From: Colwellia_A sp041890515
GTDB lineage: Bacteria > Pseudomonadota > Gammaproteobacteria > Enterobacterales > Alteromonadaceae
Length of the DNA: 64,000 bases
Assembly: GCA_041890515.1 (NCBI GenBank)
Contig: JASDWX010000057.1
Span: 1 to 64,000, forward strand
Direction of reading: 5' to 3'
Positions 16,879-25,576 of the stretch are shown here, one piece after another (positions within the stretch are counted from its first letter, which is position 1; every line of letters starts with the position of its first letter). The notes beneath the pieces are model-generated. The model was not told the DNA's origin. It searched no databases and saw nothing but the letters and a program-made list of their open reading frames with translations. A program made the position numbers and the translations under genes.

Positions 16879-18000
16879 TTAAGTTAAACGCAGCTTTAAG
16901 ACATCATCAAGTTTATTCGAAGCATTTGCTAATAAAAGCTCGGTATCATTAAAGTTAATACACGCATCGGTAACTGAAACACCGTACTTTAATTCACTTT
17001 TTGGTACATTGGTACTCTGGTTTCCTTCATGAATATTACTTTCTAGCATGATACCAATAATCGATTTATTACCTTCTACAATTTGATTAAATACATTTTC
17101 TGCAACCAATGGCTGACGGCGATAATCTTTATTTGAATTCCCATGCGAACAATCAATGACAATGCCTGGCTCCAGGCCTTGACCATTCAGATCTTGCTCA
17201 CATATGGCTACATTTACTGAATCATAGTTAGGTTGCTTACCCCCACGTAAAATAACATGTCCATCAGGATTCCCCGACGTCTTGATTAATGCGACTTGTC
17301 CTTGACGATTTATTCCCATAAAGCGATGTGAAGATGCTGCTGACTGTAAAGCGTTAATTGCCACACCTAAACTACCATTAGTCCCATTTTTAAAACCAAT
17401 AGGCATAGAAAGGCCTGAAGCCATTTCTCTGTGTGTTTGTGATTCAGTTGTTCTTGCGCCGATTGCCGACCAGCTAAATAGTTCTGCCAAGTATTGAGGA
17501 CTGATCGGATCAAGGGCTTCTGTCGCTAGCGGTAAGCCTAAATCAGTCAAGTATATTAATAATTCTCGGGCTTTACGTAACCCACTTTCTACATCAAAAG
17601 TGCCGTCCATATGTGGATCATTTATTAAACCTTTCCACCCTACTGTCGTACGAGGCTTTTCGAAATAAACACGCATAACAATGTAAAGGCTATCTTGGTG
17701 CTTATCATGAAGCGCTTTTAATTTTTGCGCATACTCTTTTGCTGCATCAAGATCATGTACTGAACAGGGTCCTGAAATAACTAAAAGTCGATGGTCCTTT
17801 TTATGAATAATGTTAGCGATAACCTTACGCGCTGCTTTAACAAAATCTCGCCCTTTTTCTGACAAGGGTAATTCATCTCGTAATTGATCAGGTGTGATCA
17901 ATACCTCTTCAGAATTTACATGAATATCATTAAGGGTTTTTACATGGGAGGGATTACTAGGTAATGAGTTAGCTAAAGAGTGAGGCATTGTATTTTCCAT
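16879..18000 (-). CDS. aroF: 3-deoxy-7-phosphoheptulonate synthase, probably tyrosine-type
   Basis: First step of the shikimate pathway: phosphoenolpyruvate plus erythrose 4-phosphate to DAHP. Class I-alpha enzyme, with family blocks VISGPCSVHD, MRVYFEKPRTTVGWKGLIND, GARTTESQTHREMASGLSMP and IVIDCSHGNSNK. The 373 residues are a little longer than E. coli AroF (356) because of a short N-terminal extension. The isozyme cannot be read directly from residues. Pairing with tyrA and two TyrR-like boxes upstream (18125-18165) make the tyrosine-sensitive AroF type most likely. An internal start at codon 5 is possible. Confidence 0.9.
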   Translation of the reverse strand: MENTMPHSLANSLPSNPSHVKTLNDIHVNSEEVLITPDQLRDELPLSEKGRDFVKAARKVIANIIHKKDHRLLVISGPCSVHDLDAAKEYAQKLKALHDKHQDSLYIVMRVYFEKPRTTVGWKGLINDPHMDGTFDVESGLRKARELLIYLTDLGLPLATEALDPISPQYLAELFSWSAIGARTTESQTHREMASGLSMPIGFKNGTNGSLGVAINALQSAASSHRFMGINRQGQVALIKTSGNPDGHVILRGGKQPNYDSVNVAICEQDLNGQGLEPGIVIDCSHGNSNKDYRRQPLVAENVFNQIVEGNKSIIGIMLESNIHEGNQSTNVPKSELKYGVSVTDACINFNDTELLLANASNKLDDVLKLRLT

Positions 18001-18124
18001 TTATCGAAGATTGTTTAATCATTTAAATATAAAGTAAAAGTACTAAGAGTGACTTAGCAAAAGAAGGGGATAAAATAATATCGTTTTGTTTGTATTGCCA
18101 TGGTAATTCTATTAATTGTCACTT

Positions 18125-18165
18125 TGTAAAGTTAAGTTTACTCGTTTTGTATAGAATATCTTACA
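18125..18165 (-). promoter_or_regulatory. Two TyrR-like boxes upstream of aroF
   Basis: TGTAAA-GTTAAG-TTTACT (18125-18142) and TGTATA-GAATAT-CTTACA (18148-18165) both fit the TyrR pattern TGTAAA-N6-TTTACA, with one and two mismatches. Their centres are 23 bp apart, about two helical turns, as for paired TyrR boxes in enterics. They lie 125-165 bp before the aroF start. The rest of the 18001-18408 spacer holds only the repeat copy and the acs terminator. Confidence 0.65.
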
Positions 18166-18289
18166 GTGAATTTTTTTGAAGGTACAGTATTTTTTAGTGT
18201 TTTTATTCTATGTGCTTTTAGGAATGCAGATACTTATGATTTGGCTGGAACTAAAATACGTACATGAATTAAAAAGTAGAATGACTACT

Positions 18290-18356
18290 GAAGGCCATCC
18301 TGAACATCGTCACTCTTTCACATCCATCTGATCGTGACATACCGTTCATCCTGAAC
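18290..18356 (-). repeat. Dispersed repeat, copy B
   Basis: Read on the minus strand: TTCAGGATGAACGGTAT, 12 bases, TGGATG, 14 bases, then TGTTCAGGATG. The two TTCAGGATG cores are 51 bp apart, exactly as in copy A at 6770. It follows the acs terminator in the same relative orientation. Confidence 0.7.
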
Positions 18357-18379
18357 ATAAAAGCACCCGGAGGCGCTTT
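18357..18379 (-). terminator. Terminator after acs
   Basis: On the minus strand AAGCGCC-TCCG-GGTGCTT, with one G-U pair, followed by TTAT. Confidence 0.7.
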
Positions 18380-18408
18380 ATCTTTAAAGTAAATATTTAC
18401 GGTATTAA

Positions 18409-20355
18409 CTAAGCACCATGAACAATTCGATTGCTGATCAAGTTATCAACAACAGTAGGGTCTGCCAATGTTGAAGTATCCCCTAAAGTATCAATATCGT
18501 TTTCAGCAATTTTACGTAATATACGACGCATAATTTTTCCTGAACGTGTTTTTGGTAGACCTGGTGCGTATTGAATATAATCAGGCTTGGCAAAACGACC
18601 TAACTCTTTAGCAACAAATTCAGTCAATGCTTTAAGTAGCTCAGGAGATTCAGTCGCATTCCCCATCAAAGTAACGTAAGCATAAACACCTTGTCCTTTA
18701 ATTTCATGTGGGTACCCAACAACAGCCGCTTCTGCAACTGCAGGATGAAGTACTAATGCACTTTCAATCTCAGCTGTACCTAAACGATGACCAGAAACGT
18801 TAAGTACGTCATCAACACGCCCTGTGATCCAATAAAAATCGTCTTCATCACGTCGAGCACCATCACCCGTAAAATAATTACCGGGATATTGGCTTAAATA
18901 TGTTTGATAGAAGCGATCGTGATCACCGTAAACTGTACGTAACTGGCCTGGCCAACTACCTGTCATCACTAATAAACCCGAGTCAGCACCTTCAAGCGTG
19001 TTACCTTCTTTATCAAACAATGCAGGCTGCACACCAAAAAATGGCTTACCCGCAGCGCCCGGTTTCATATCAACAGCACCTGGTAATGAAGTAATTAAAA
19101 TACCTCCTGTTTCAGTTTGCCACCAAGTATCAACAATTGGACAATTAGATTTTCCTACTATTTCATAATACCAATGCCATGCCTCTGGATTGATGGGTTC
19201 ACCCACTGTGCCTAAAATACGTAAAGAAGAAAGATCTGATTGATTGACCAAATCATCTCCTACACTCATTAATGCACGAATTGCTGTCGGCGCCGTATAA
19301 AAAATATTTACTTTATGCTTTTCACATACTTGCCAGAAACGACCTGCATCTGGATAAGTAGGTACACCTTCAAATACTAATGTTGTTGCACCGTTAGCTA
19401 ACGGTCCATAAAAAATATAAGAGTGCCCCGTGATCCAGCCAGCGTCGGCTGTACACCAATAAATTTCTCCCTCTTTATAGTCAAAAACATATTTATGAGT
19501 CATTGCTGTATAAAGAGAATAGCCACCACAAGTATGTAAAACACCTTTTGGTGTTCCTGTAGAGCCTGAAGTATAAAGAATAAATAATGGGTCTTCTGCG
19601 TCCATTACTTCTGGCTCACATACTGCCGATTGCTTGGCAACCTCATCTTCATAACTAACGTCAATGCTGTCATTCCAAGCAACATCGCCACCTGTGCGAG
19701 CGACAACAATAACTGAATGAACATTTGGACAATCAGCTACAGCTTCATCAACGTTTATTTTAAGAGGGATAACACGGCCACCACGTAAACTTTCATCAGC
19801 GGTAATGACCACCTGGCAATCAGCATCAGCAACACGAGAACGAATAGCTTCTGTAGAAAACCCCCCAAAAACCACCGAATGTACTGCGCCAATTCGAGCA
19901 CAGGCTAACATGGCATAACCCACTTCAGGGATCATCGGCATATAAATACACACACGATCGCCTTTGTTAACACCGCGTGCTTTTAATAAATTAGCGAAAC
20001 GACAAACATGATCATGAAGTTCTTGGTAAGTAATCTTTTTATCATCACTGGGATCATCACCTTCCCAAATAATAGCAGTATCATTTGCTTTTGTGGCCAA
20101 GTGACGGTCAATACAATTATAACTTACGTTTAATTTACCGCCAGAAAACCATTTAATATCAGCTGTTTTTAAATCAACATTACTTACACTGTCCCATGGC
20201 TTATACCAATCAAGAAATTTATTAGCTTGCTCTGCCCAGAATACATCGGGTTGCTCGATTGATTGCTTGTACATCGCATCATATGTTGCACTATCAATAT
20301 GTGTGTGCGCCTTGGCTTGTTCTAAAACCGGGTAACAACTTTTTAATTCTTTCAT
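18409..20355 (-). CDS. acs: Acetyl-CoA synthetase
   Basis: Activates acetate to acetyl-CoA through acetyl-AMP. The 648 residues match Acs (652 in E. coli). Visible are the AMP-binding loop ILYTSGSTGTPKG (about 256-268), WWQTETGG, the hinge-region GDGARRDEDDFYWITGRVDD, and the C-terminal KTRSGKIMRRILRK with the lysine that is acetylated for control in the family. Single gene on the minus strand ending at its own terminator. The upstream spacer 20356-20679 shows a long perfect hairpin (20587-20622) but no clear CRP site. Firm assignment. Confidence 0.97.
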   Translation of the reverse strand: MKELKSCYPVLEQAKAHTHIDSATYDAMYKQSIEQPDVFWAEQANKFLDWYKPWDSVSNVDLKTADIKWFSGGKLNVSYNCIDRHLATKANDTAIIWEGDDPSDDKKITYQELHDHVCRFANLLKARGVNKGDRVCIYMPMIPEVGYAMLACARIGAVHSVVFGGFSTEAIRSRVADADCQVVITADESLRGGRVIPLKINVDEAVADCPNVHSVIVVARTGGDVAWNDSIDVSYEDEVAKQSAVCEPEVMDAEDPLFILYTSGSTGTPKGVLHTCGGYSLYTAMTHKYVFDYKEGEIYWCTADAGWITGHSYIFYGPLANGATTLVFEGVPTYPDAGRFWQVCEKHKVNIFYTAPTAIRALMSVGDDLVNQSDLSSLRILGTVGEPINPEAWHWYYEIVGKSNCPIVDTWWQTETGGILITSLPGAVDMKPGAAGKPFFGVQPALFDKEGNTLEGADSGLLVMTGSWPGQLRTVYGDHDRFYQTYLSQYPGNYFTGDGARRDEDDFYWITGRVDDVLNVSGHRLGTAEIESALVLHPAVAEAAVVGYPHEIKGQGVYAYVTLMGNATESPELLKALTEFVAKELGRFAKPDYIQYAPGLPKTRSGKIMRRILRKIAENDIDTLGDTSTLADPTVVDNLISNRIVHGA

Positions 20356-20586
20356 GTTGAGTCCTTCATTTCTAACTTGATATTACTAATATAATTATGA
20401 TCACAGCTTAAATGAATGGTTTAAAACATATGAGCAGTAACTGGTTTTTTAAGTTTTACTTTTCAAACAATGAACAACATCATATAGGAAGTTAATTAGT
20501 GCGACTACTCAACTAAAGTCGAATAAGACAGATTAATTTAAAATAAAATTGTAAACAGATAATTGTCAATTAAGTAATTAACACTG

Positions 20587-20622
20587 AAACTGACAAATGA
20601 CAGCGTTGTCATTTGTCAGTTT
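20587..20622. repeat. Perfect 16-bp inverted repeat
   Basis: AAACTGACAAATGACA-GCGT-TGTCATTTGTCAGTTT with no mismatch. Followed by A rather than T on the plus strand and by no T run on the minus strand, so it is not a canonical intrinsic terminator for either orientation. It lies just downstream of the small gene at 20680 and upstream of acs. Confidence 0.7.
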
Positions 20623-20679
20623 AAAAAAAGCAAAAAAAAAATCTGCCATTCATTGTCGAATTGTTATGAAAAATTGTGA

Positions 20680-20925
20680 TCAACGAAGAATAATATCTGG
20701 CGAAGCATTAATCTCACCATCTTCTGTAATAGTAACTGTTCCCGTATTATTTGAGAGTACCGCAATGCTACGTCCTTGTTCGTTGCGAATAAAAAGTAGT
20801 TCATAGCCAAACTTACTTAAACTCCCAACAGAAAATTTTTGCGCAAGTGATAATTTATGCCACCAAACAGATTGTTCAGGTGGTTCATGTCTTCTATCGA
20901 CATAAGGTTCCTCTTGTAAGTGCAT
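20680..20925 (-). CDS. Conserved-looking hypothetical protein, 81 residues
   Basis: Small, probably cytoplasmic protein with no signal peptide. The N terminus is charged (MHLQEEPYVDRRHEPPEQ), followed by VWWHKLSLAQKFSVGSLSKF and a C-terminal beta-like part with RSIAVLSNNTGTVTITEDG. The ATG at 20925 has a strong ribosome binding site (AAGGGGG, six bases before). Unusually, a perfect 9-bp inverted repeat lies at 20940-20960 in the 5' region. I do not recognise a named family; good translation signals and globular composition argue for a real gene. Confidence 0.65.
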   Translation of the reverse strand: MHLQEEPYVDRRHEPPEQSVWWHKLSLAQKFSVGSLSKFGYELLFIRNEQGRSIAVLSNNTGTVTITEDGEINASPDIILR

Positions 20926-20939
20926 AACATGCCCCCTTT

Positions 20940-20960
20940 GAATAAATATTGTATTTATTC
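20940..20960 (-). promoter_or_regulatory. Possible operator or 5' UTR hairpin
   Basis: Perfect inverted repeat GAATAAATA-TTG-TATTTATTC, 15 bases upstream of the start codon of the 81-residue protein, directly before its ribosome binding site. Confidence 0.35.
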
Positions 20961-21047
20961 ACTAATATTACATTATTGGAGTCAGAAAATACCTGTACTC
21001 AAATTAAGTATAGAACAAAATTTTAAATCAAGGCGCTTTTTGTTTTA

Positions 21048-21428
21048 TTATGCAGAAAGTACTACAAACGCAGTTGCATAAAGAGCTTCATCAGAGAGTG
21101 ATATGTGCCAAGTTTTAGCGCCTAATGTAATAGCTAACTCTTCAGCACGACTACTTAAAAGTAATTGTGGCTGTCCAGAAGCTAATGATTTTATTTCAAA
21201 ATGTTGAAATGAAACACCATTAGCTATGCCAGTACCTAATGCTTTTGACGCAGCTTCTTTGCCTGCCCAACGTTTTGCTAAATACAATGACGGATTCGCT
21301 AATGATTGGTATTTTTGATGTTCTATCGGGGTGAGTACACGCAGTGCTAATTTGTCTCGTACTTTAATTGACATATTTTCTATACGGCTTATTTCAATAA
21401 TATCAGTACCTATACCGACGACAGACAT
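21048..21428 (-). CDS. acpS: Holo-[acyl-carrier-protein] synthase
   Basis: Transfers the 4'-phosphopantetheine arm from CoA to acyl carrier protein. The 126 residues match AcpS. Motifs: GIGTDIIEISRIE at the N terminus with the Mg-binding aspartate, and RWAGKEAASKALGTGI with the second metal-binding glutamate and the lysine used in catalysis. It is the last gene of the lepA-lepB-rnc-era-recO-pdxJ-acpS block, 120 bp after pdxJ, with a hairpin in the spacer. Confidence 0.95.
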   Translation of the reverse strand: MSVVGIGTDIIEISRIENMSIKVRDKLALRVLTPIEHQKYQSLANPSLYLAKRWAGKEAASKALGTGIANGVSFQHFEIKSLASGQPQLLLSSRAEELAITLGAKTWHISLSDEALYATAFVVLSA

Positions 21429-21504
21429 AATAAATCTCTTTTTTTGATGCTAAACCTAAGCGTTTATATAATGCGAATAGAATGACCTTTAATAAATGTT
21501 CAAT

Positions 21505-21540
21505 AAGGCAGAGGTTGTCATTTCAAACTCTGCCTTTTTT
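21505..21540. terminator. Hairpin in the pdxJ-acpS spacer
   Basis: AAGGCAGAG / CTCTGCCTT, perfect 9-bp stem. The longer T run lies on the plus strand, antisense to the genes; on the minus strand the tail is TTATTG. It could partly terminate the pdxJ transcript or stop antisense RNA. Confidence 0.6.
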
Positions 21541-21548
21541 ACTAAAAT

Positions 21549-22280
21549 CTAACTACGTGCTTCTAACATGAGTTGTTTCATGTCACGAACAGCTCTATCC
21601 AATCCGTCAATTGCCGCTCGTGCAATAATTGCATGACCAATATTAAGTTCGATAATCTCTTCAATTGCAGCAATAGGTTTTACGTTAAAGTAGTTTAATC
21701 CGTGTCCTGCATTTACCTTTAAACCATTGGCATGCGCATATTTAATGCCTTCAATTAAGCGGATCAATTCGATCTGTTGATCTTGTTCACTTTTCGCGTC
21801 TGCATAATGCCCAGTATGAATTTCAATATAAGGCGCTTTACTTGCTATGGCGGCATCAATTTGGTTTTTATCAGCATCAATAAAGAGACTAGTTTCAATG
21901 CCTGCCAAAGATAATTTTTCTACTGCTCGAGTAATTTTTTCTAAATTACCTGATACATCTAAGCCACCTTCCGTAGTAAGCTCTTCACGTTTTTCAGGCA
22001 CTAAACAACAAAACGCTGGTTTTACTCCACAAGCAATTTCAAGCATTTCATCAGTAACGGCCATCTCTAAGTTCATCCTTGTATGTAAAGTCTGCTTTAA
22101 AACATGGATATCTCTGTCTTGTATGTGGCGACGATCTTCACGTAAATGAACGGTAATACCGTCTGCTCCAGCATGCTCAGCAACTGATGCAGCATAAACA
22201 GGATCAGGATAATTTGTCCCCCTTGCTTCTCGCAAGGTAGCAATATGGTCAACATTTACGCCTAATAAAAGTTCGCTCAT
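21549..22280 (-). CDS. pdxJ: Pyridoxine 5'-phosphate synthase
   Basis: Last step of DXP-dependent vitamin B6 synthesis: condenses 3-amino-2-oxopropyl phosphate with deoxyxylulose phosphate. A TIM-barrel of 243 residues, as in E. coli. Typical start LLGVNVDHIATLREARGTNY, then DGITVHLREDRRHIQDRD, AFCCLVPEKREELTTEGGLD and the C-terminal VNAGHGLNYFN with NIGHAIIARAAI. It lies 17 bp after recO. Confidence 0.97.
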   Translation of the reverse strand: MSELLLGVNVDHIATLREARGTNYPDPVYAASVAEHAGADGITVHLREDRRHIQDRDIHVLKQTLHTRMNLEMAVTDEMLEIACGVKPAFCCLVPEKREELTTEGGLDVSGNLEKITRAVEKLSLAGIETSLFIDADKNQIDAAIASKAPYIEIHTGHYADAKSEQDQQIELIRLIEGIKYAHANGLKVNAGHGLNYFNVKPIAAIEEIIELNIGHAIIARAAIDGLDRAVRDMKQLMLEARS

Positions 22281-22297
22281 TATTATATCTCTTAAGT

Positions 22298-22984
22298 TTA
22301 TGTGTTTTGTGTAAACAATTTACGGCTATGTAATGGTTTCCCATCAAGTAAATGATTAATAATTTGCCGCATTAATAATTTATATGTTTGCATGACTTCT
22401 TTAGCAGATATGTTTTCTTCTGCTATAGCTTTTAAATGAATTGCATTATAACAAGTTTGTGAAAACTTATTTATAGTCGGTACAAAACCTTTTTCAGGCA
22501 AGTAATTGTAATGACTATTGTCTTCTGAAGATATAGGAGAAAAGTCAATGGTCAACCCTAACTCTTCTAATAACCTATTTTCAAAGTTTCTTAATATATA
22601 TTCAATTGAGTTTTGTTCTGATAATTGCTCAATGCTCTGCTGGTATTGAAAAAAAAGTTCATCATACGGAATGTGCTCTCCCAATAAACGAACTTGTAGC
22701 TCGTTGAGATAGAAGCCACTATAAAGATAATTACCACTTAGTTTGTATGATTTACGTTCTGGTTCAACACGTTTTAAATATTTGAGATTTCCTTGACCTT
22801 TCAATACTATTTTCAAGGGAGAGAAAGGTTGGAGTAGTGCTCTTTTATTTGATTTTAGCGATTTTCCTAAGTAAGAAATCGCAGAGATTTTTCCTTGCTG
22901 TGATGTGAGGAATTCAAGCAGTATTTGATTTTCACGGTAAGGCCGTGAATGCAATAAAAAAGCGCTTTGCTCAAGTTCTTCCAT
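22298..22984 (-). CDS. recO: DNA repair protein RecO
   Basis: RecFOR pathway mediator that helps load RecA onto SSB-coated single-stranded DNA. The N-terminal OB fold (about 1-80) includes SAFLLHSRPYRENQILLEFL and the C-terminal helical domain follows (NFENRLLEELGLTIDF). The 228 residues are a little below E. coli RecO (242). The zinc cysteines of some RecO proteins are not evident, as in other gammaproteobacteria. It lies between era and pdxJ, the conserved place. Confidence 0.93.
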   Translation of the reverse strand: MEELEQSAFLLHSRPYRENQILLEFLTSQQGKISAISYLGKSLKSNKRALLQPFSPLKIVLKGQGNLKYLKRVEPERKSYKLSGNYLYSGFYLNELQVRLLGEHIPYDELFFQYQQSIEQLSEQNSIEYILRNFENRLLEELGLTIDFSPISSEDNSHYNYLPEKGFVPTINKFSQTCYNAIHLKAIAEENISAKEVMQTYKLLMRQIINHLLDGKPLHSRKLFTQNT

Positions 22985-23024
22985 CTTTAATGGCCCAAAA
23001 AACTAATTTAAGACTAATTTAAAA

Positions 23025-23936
23025 CTAGCCTGAATATTCATCACCATAACCTAAGCTACGTAAAGCACGTTCATCATCAGCCCAACCCGACTTAACTTTC
23101 ACCCATGTTTCAAGAAATACTTTCTTTTCAAAGAGCGCTTCCATATCACGACGAGCCTCTTGACCAATAGTTTTTAGTCGTTCTCCACCATTGCCTATAA
23201 CCATACGTTTTTGACTTTTACGTTCAACTAAAATAAGCGCATTAATATGGATAACCCCTTTTTCATCCATTTTAAATTGTTCAACTTCAACCGTTGTTGA
23301 ATAAGGTAATTCATCACCTGTGAAACGGATAAGTTTTTCACGCACAATTTCAGATGCCATAAATCGGCTTGAACGATCCGTTACGTAATCATCTGGAAAC
23401 CAAAAGTCCCCTTCAGGTAACGAGTTAAGACAAAGCTGGCGAATAGTATCGACATTATCACCTTTTGCCGCTGAAATAGGCACGATGTCACTGAAATCAT
23501 GCATTTCACCTAATTTTTGCAAATGGGGTAAAAGTAATTCTTTGTCTTGGACATTATCAATTTTATTAACCACTAAAATGCAACGCGAGCCAGATTTTTT
23601 GATTTTACTCAGCACCAAGTCATCGTCAGACGTCCAATGCGTACCTTCAACAAGAAAGACAACTAATTCAACCTCTGCGATTGAACTACTGGCTGCACGA
23701 TTCATTAGGCGGTTAATAGCGCGCTTTTCATCGGCATGAAGACCAGGAGTATCAACTAAAACGGCTTGATTATTTTCTTCCGTTAAAATACCTAAGATAC
23801 GATGGCGTGTCGTTTGTGGTTTACGAGAGGTAATACTAATTTTTTGACCTAACAAGCTGTTAAGCAACGTTGATTTGCCAACGTTAGGACGACCAACAAT
23901 AGCAATTAAGCCACAATGTTTATTTTCACTTGTCAT
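23025..23936 (-). CDS. era: GTPase Era
   Basis: Essential GTPase for 16S rRNA maturation and 30S assembly. G1 motif GRPNVGKSTLLN (about 16-27), G2 region KPQTTRH, G3 DTPGLH, G4 NKID and a C-terminal KH domain with MVIGNGGERLKTIGQEAR. The 303 residues match Era (301). It lies 17 bp after rnc. Confidence 0.97.
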   Translation of the reverse strand: MTSENKHCGLIAIVGRPNVGKSTLLNSLLGQKISITSRKPQTTRHRILGILTEENNQAVLVDTPGLHADEKRAINRLMNRAASSSIAEVELVVFLVEGTHWTSDDDLVLSKIKKSGSRCILVVNKIDNVQDKELLLPHLQKLGEMHDFSDIVPISAAKGDNVDTIRQLCLNSLPEGDFWFPDDYVTDRSSRFMASEIVREKLIRFTGDELPYSTTVEVEQFKMDEKGVIHINALILVERKSQKRMVIGNGGERLKTIGQEARRDMEALFEKKVFLETWVKVKSGWADDERALRSLGYGDEYSG

Positions 23937-23953
23937 AATGATATTTCGCTGAG

Positions 23954-24649
23954 TTATTTTTTATCAAAAATGAGCGCGAGTACCTGTTGCGCTGCGGCTT
24001 GTTCGGCTTTACGACGGCTAGTACCGTTAGTGATAACTTCGGTATTTATCACTTCTGTTGTACAACGCACCGTAAATTGCTGGTTATGAGATTGACCCGT
24101 TGTATGAATCACTTCATAAAGTGGTAAAGCAATCTTTCGTGCTTGTAAGTATTCTTGCAAGCGTGTTTTAGGATCTTTTTGTTCGTTACCCGGTTTAATA
24201 ATATCTAGTCGTTCAGCAAACCAACTAAGCACTAGCGCTTTAGTCGTATCGTTATCTGAATCTAAGTACACTGCACCAATAATGGCTTCCACAGCATCTT
24301 CTAAAATTGAATCTCGACGGTGGCCACCACTTTTTAATTCACCTGGGCCTAAAATCAAGTATTCACCTAAATTAAAGCCACGTCCAATTTCAGCTAAGGT
24401 AACACCGCGAACAAGACTCGAACGCATCCGTGTCAAATCCCCCTCATCATGAGAAGGAAATTGTTGATAAAGAACCTCCGCAATAACGAAGCCAAGAATA
24501 GAATCACCAAGAAACTCTAAACGTTCATTATGTGTACCCTTGGCACTGCGATGCGTTAATGCTTGGAGTAACAAGTCAGTATTATTAAAGGTATATCCTA
24601 ATTTTTTACTTAACCTTGTTAGTGCGATTGCTGAGCTTTTCAAAATCAA
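23954..24649 (-). CDS. rnc: Ribonuclease III
   Basis: Double-strand-specific endoribonuclease for rRNA processing and sRNA-target decay. The signature HNERLEFLGDSILGFVIAE is followed by a second acidic site in DAVEAIIGAVYLDSD. A C-terminal dsRNA-binding domain starts near residue 160 (DPKTRLQEYLQARKIALPLY). Length 231. Its ATG overlaps the lepB stop by 4 bp, so translation is coupled. If the triplicated RNA units at 2.8-3.3 kb are real sRNAs, this enzyme is a likely processing factor, by inference only. Confidence 0.97.
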   Translation of the reverse strand: MILKSSAIALTRLSKKLGYTFNNTDLLLQALTHRSAKGTHNERLEFLGDSILGFVIAEVLYQQFPSHDEGDLTRMRSSLVRGVTLAEIGRGFNLGEYLILGPGELKSGGHRRDSILEDAVEAIIGAVYLDSDNDTTKALVLSWFAERLDIIKPGNEQKDPKTRLQEYLQARKIALPLYEVIHTTGQSHNQQFTVRCTTEVINTEVITNGTSRRKAEQAAAQQVLALIFDKK

Positions 24650-25566
24650 TTAATCCAACCTAAACGTGAGAAGCGAACATTGGTTGGCACCCACTTAGGT
24701 AAAAGGCTATTTTCATCACGGTCAAAATCAAAGCTCATCCAAATGGCAATGGCTTCGCCAACAAGATTTTCTTCAGGCACAAACCCCCAAAAACGACCAT
24801 CTAGGCTATTATCTCGATTGTCACCCATGACATAATAATGACCTTGAGGCACAACAAACTCATCACGTTGCGTTCCCGCCTGTTGATAGTAATGTTGAGT
24901 GCGTGGCAAAGTTTGGTTATCAATTAATATATCATGCGTTTTATTTGGCATAACAGAAGTATGGCGACTCAAACCATAAGAACCATCAGGTGTATCCGTT
25001 TCTTTTCTAAAGTTATGTACCACTTGTTCAAAGTCAGGACATTTCTCATCACTTTCTAAACAAGCAGGCTTAATATAAATTGATTTATTACGATAAATTA
25101 TTCTATCGCCGGGTAAACCAATAACACGCTTAATATAGTCGATTTTCGTATCACGAGGATATTTAAAAACGACAACATCCCCTCGTTCTGGTAACCCGAC
25201 TTCAAAAAACTTATTTCGCACTACAGGATCACGCAAACCATAGTTAAACTTATTAACTAAGATAAAGTCTCCATCAAGTAATGTCGGCATCATAGACCCC
25301 GATGGTATTTGAAACGGTTCCCATAAAAATGAACGCAATATTAATACAAAAGCAATAACTGGAAATATTTGTACACATGTATCTATAATTGCCAAAGGTT
25401 CTGATAATTTAGTTATAACATCGTCTGGTAACGTTTCTTGACATTGAGCTTGAGCTGCTGCCAATGTTAATTTACGCTTCGGCGCTAAATAAAACTTATC
25501 AGCTAACCAAACGACACCCGTAATACCCGTAAGAATAACGAGGAATATTGAAAAATATACAGCCAT
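24646..25566 (-). CDS. lepB: Signal peptidase I
   Basis: Inner-membrane protease that cleaves signal peptides of exported proteins. Two N-terminal membrane segments (about 3-22 and 65-82) are followed by the catalytic serine in PSGSMMPTLLDG and the catalytic lysine in KIDYIKRVIGLPGDR. GDNRDNSLDGRFWGFV is the conserved C-terminal box. The 306 residues fit the family. It lies 10 bp after lepA. Confidence 0.96.
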   Translation of the reverse strand: MAVYFSIFLVILTGITGVVWLADKFYLAPKRKLTLAAAQAQCQETLPDDVITKLSEPLAIIDTCVQIFPVIAFVLILRSFLWEPFQIPSGSMMPTLLDGDFILVNKFNYGLRDPVVRNKFFEVGLPERGDVVVFKYPRDTKIDYIKRVIGLPGDRIIYRNKSIYIKPACLESDEKCPDFEQVVHNFRKETDTPDGSYGLSRHTSVMPNKTHDILIDNQTLPRTQHYYQQAGTQRDEFVVPQGHYYVMGDNRDNSLDGRFWGFVPEENLVGEAIAIWMSFDFDRDENSLLPKWVPTNVRFSRLGWIN

Positions 25567-25576
25567 GACTTCCTTA

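Noticed and set aside
20380..20410. CRP site upstream of acs
   Set aside because: Only one half (TCACA) is present; the other half does not match TGTGA at the right spacing.
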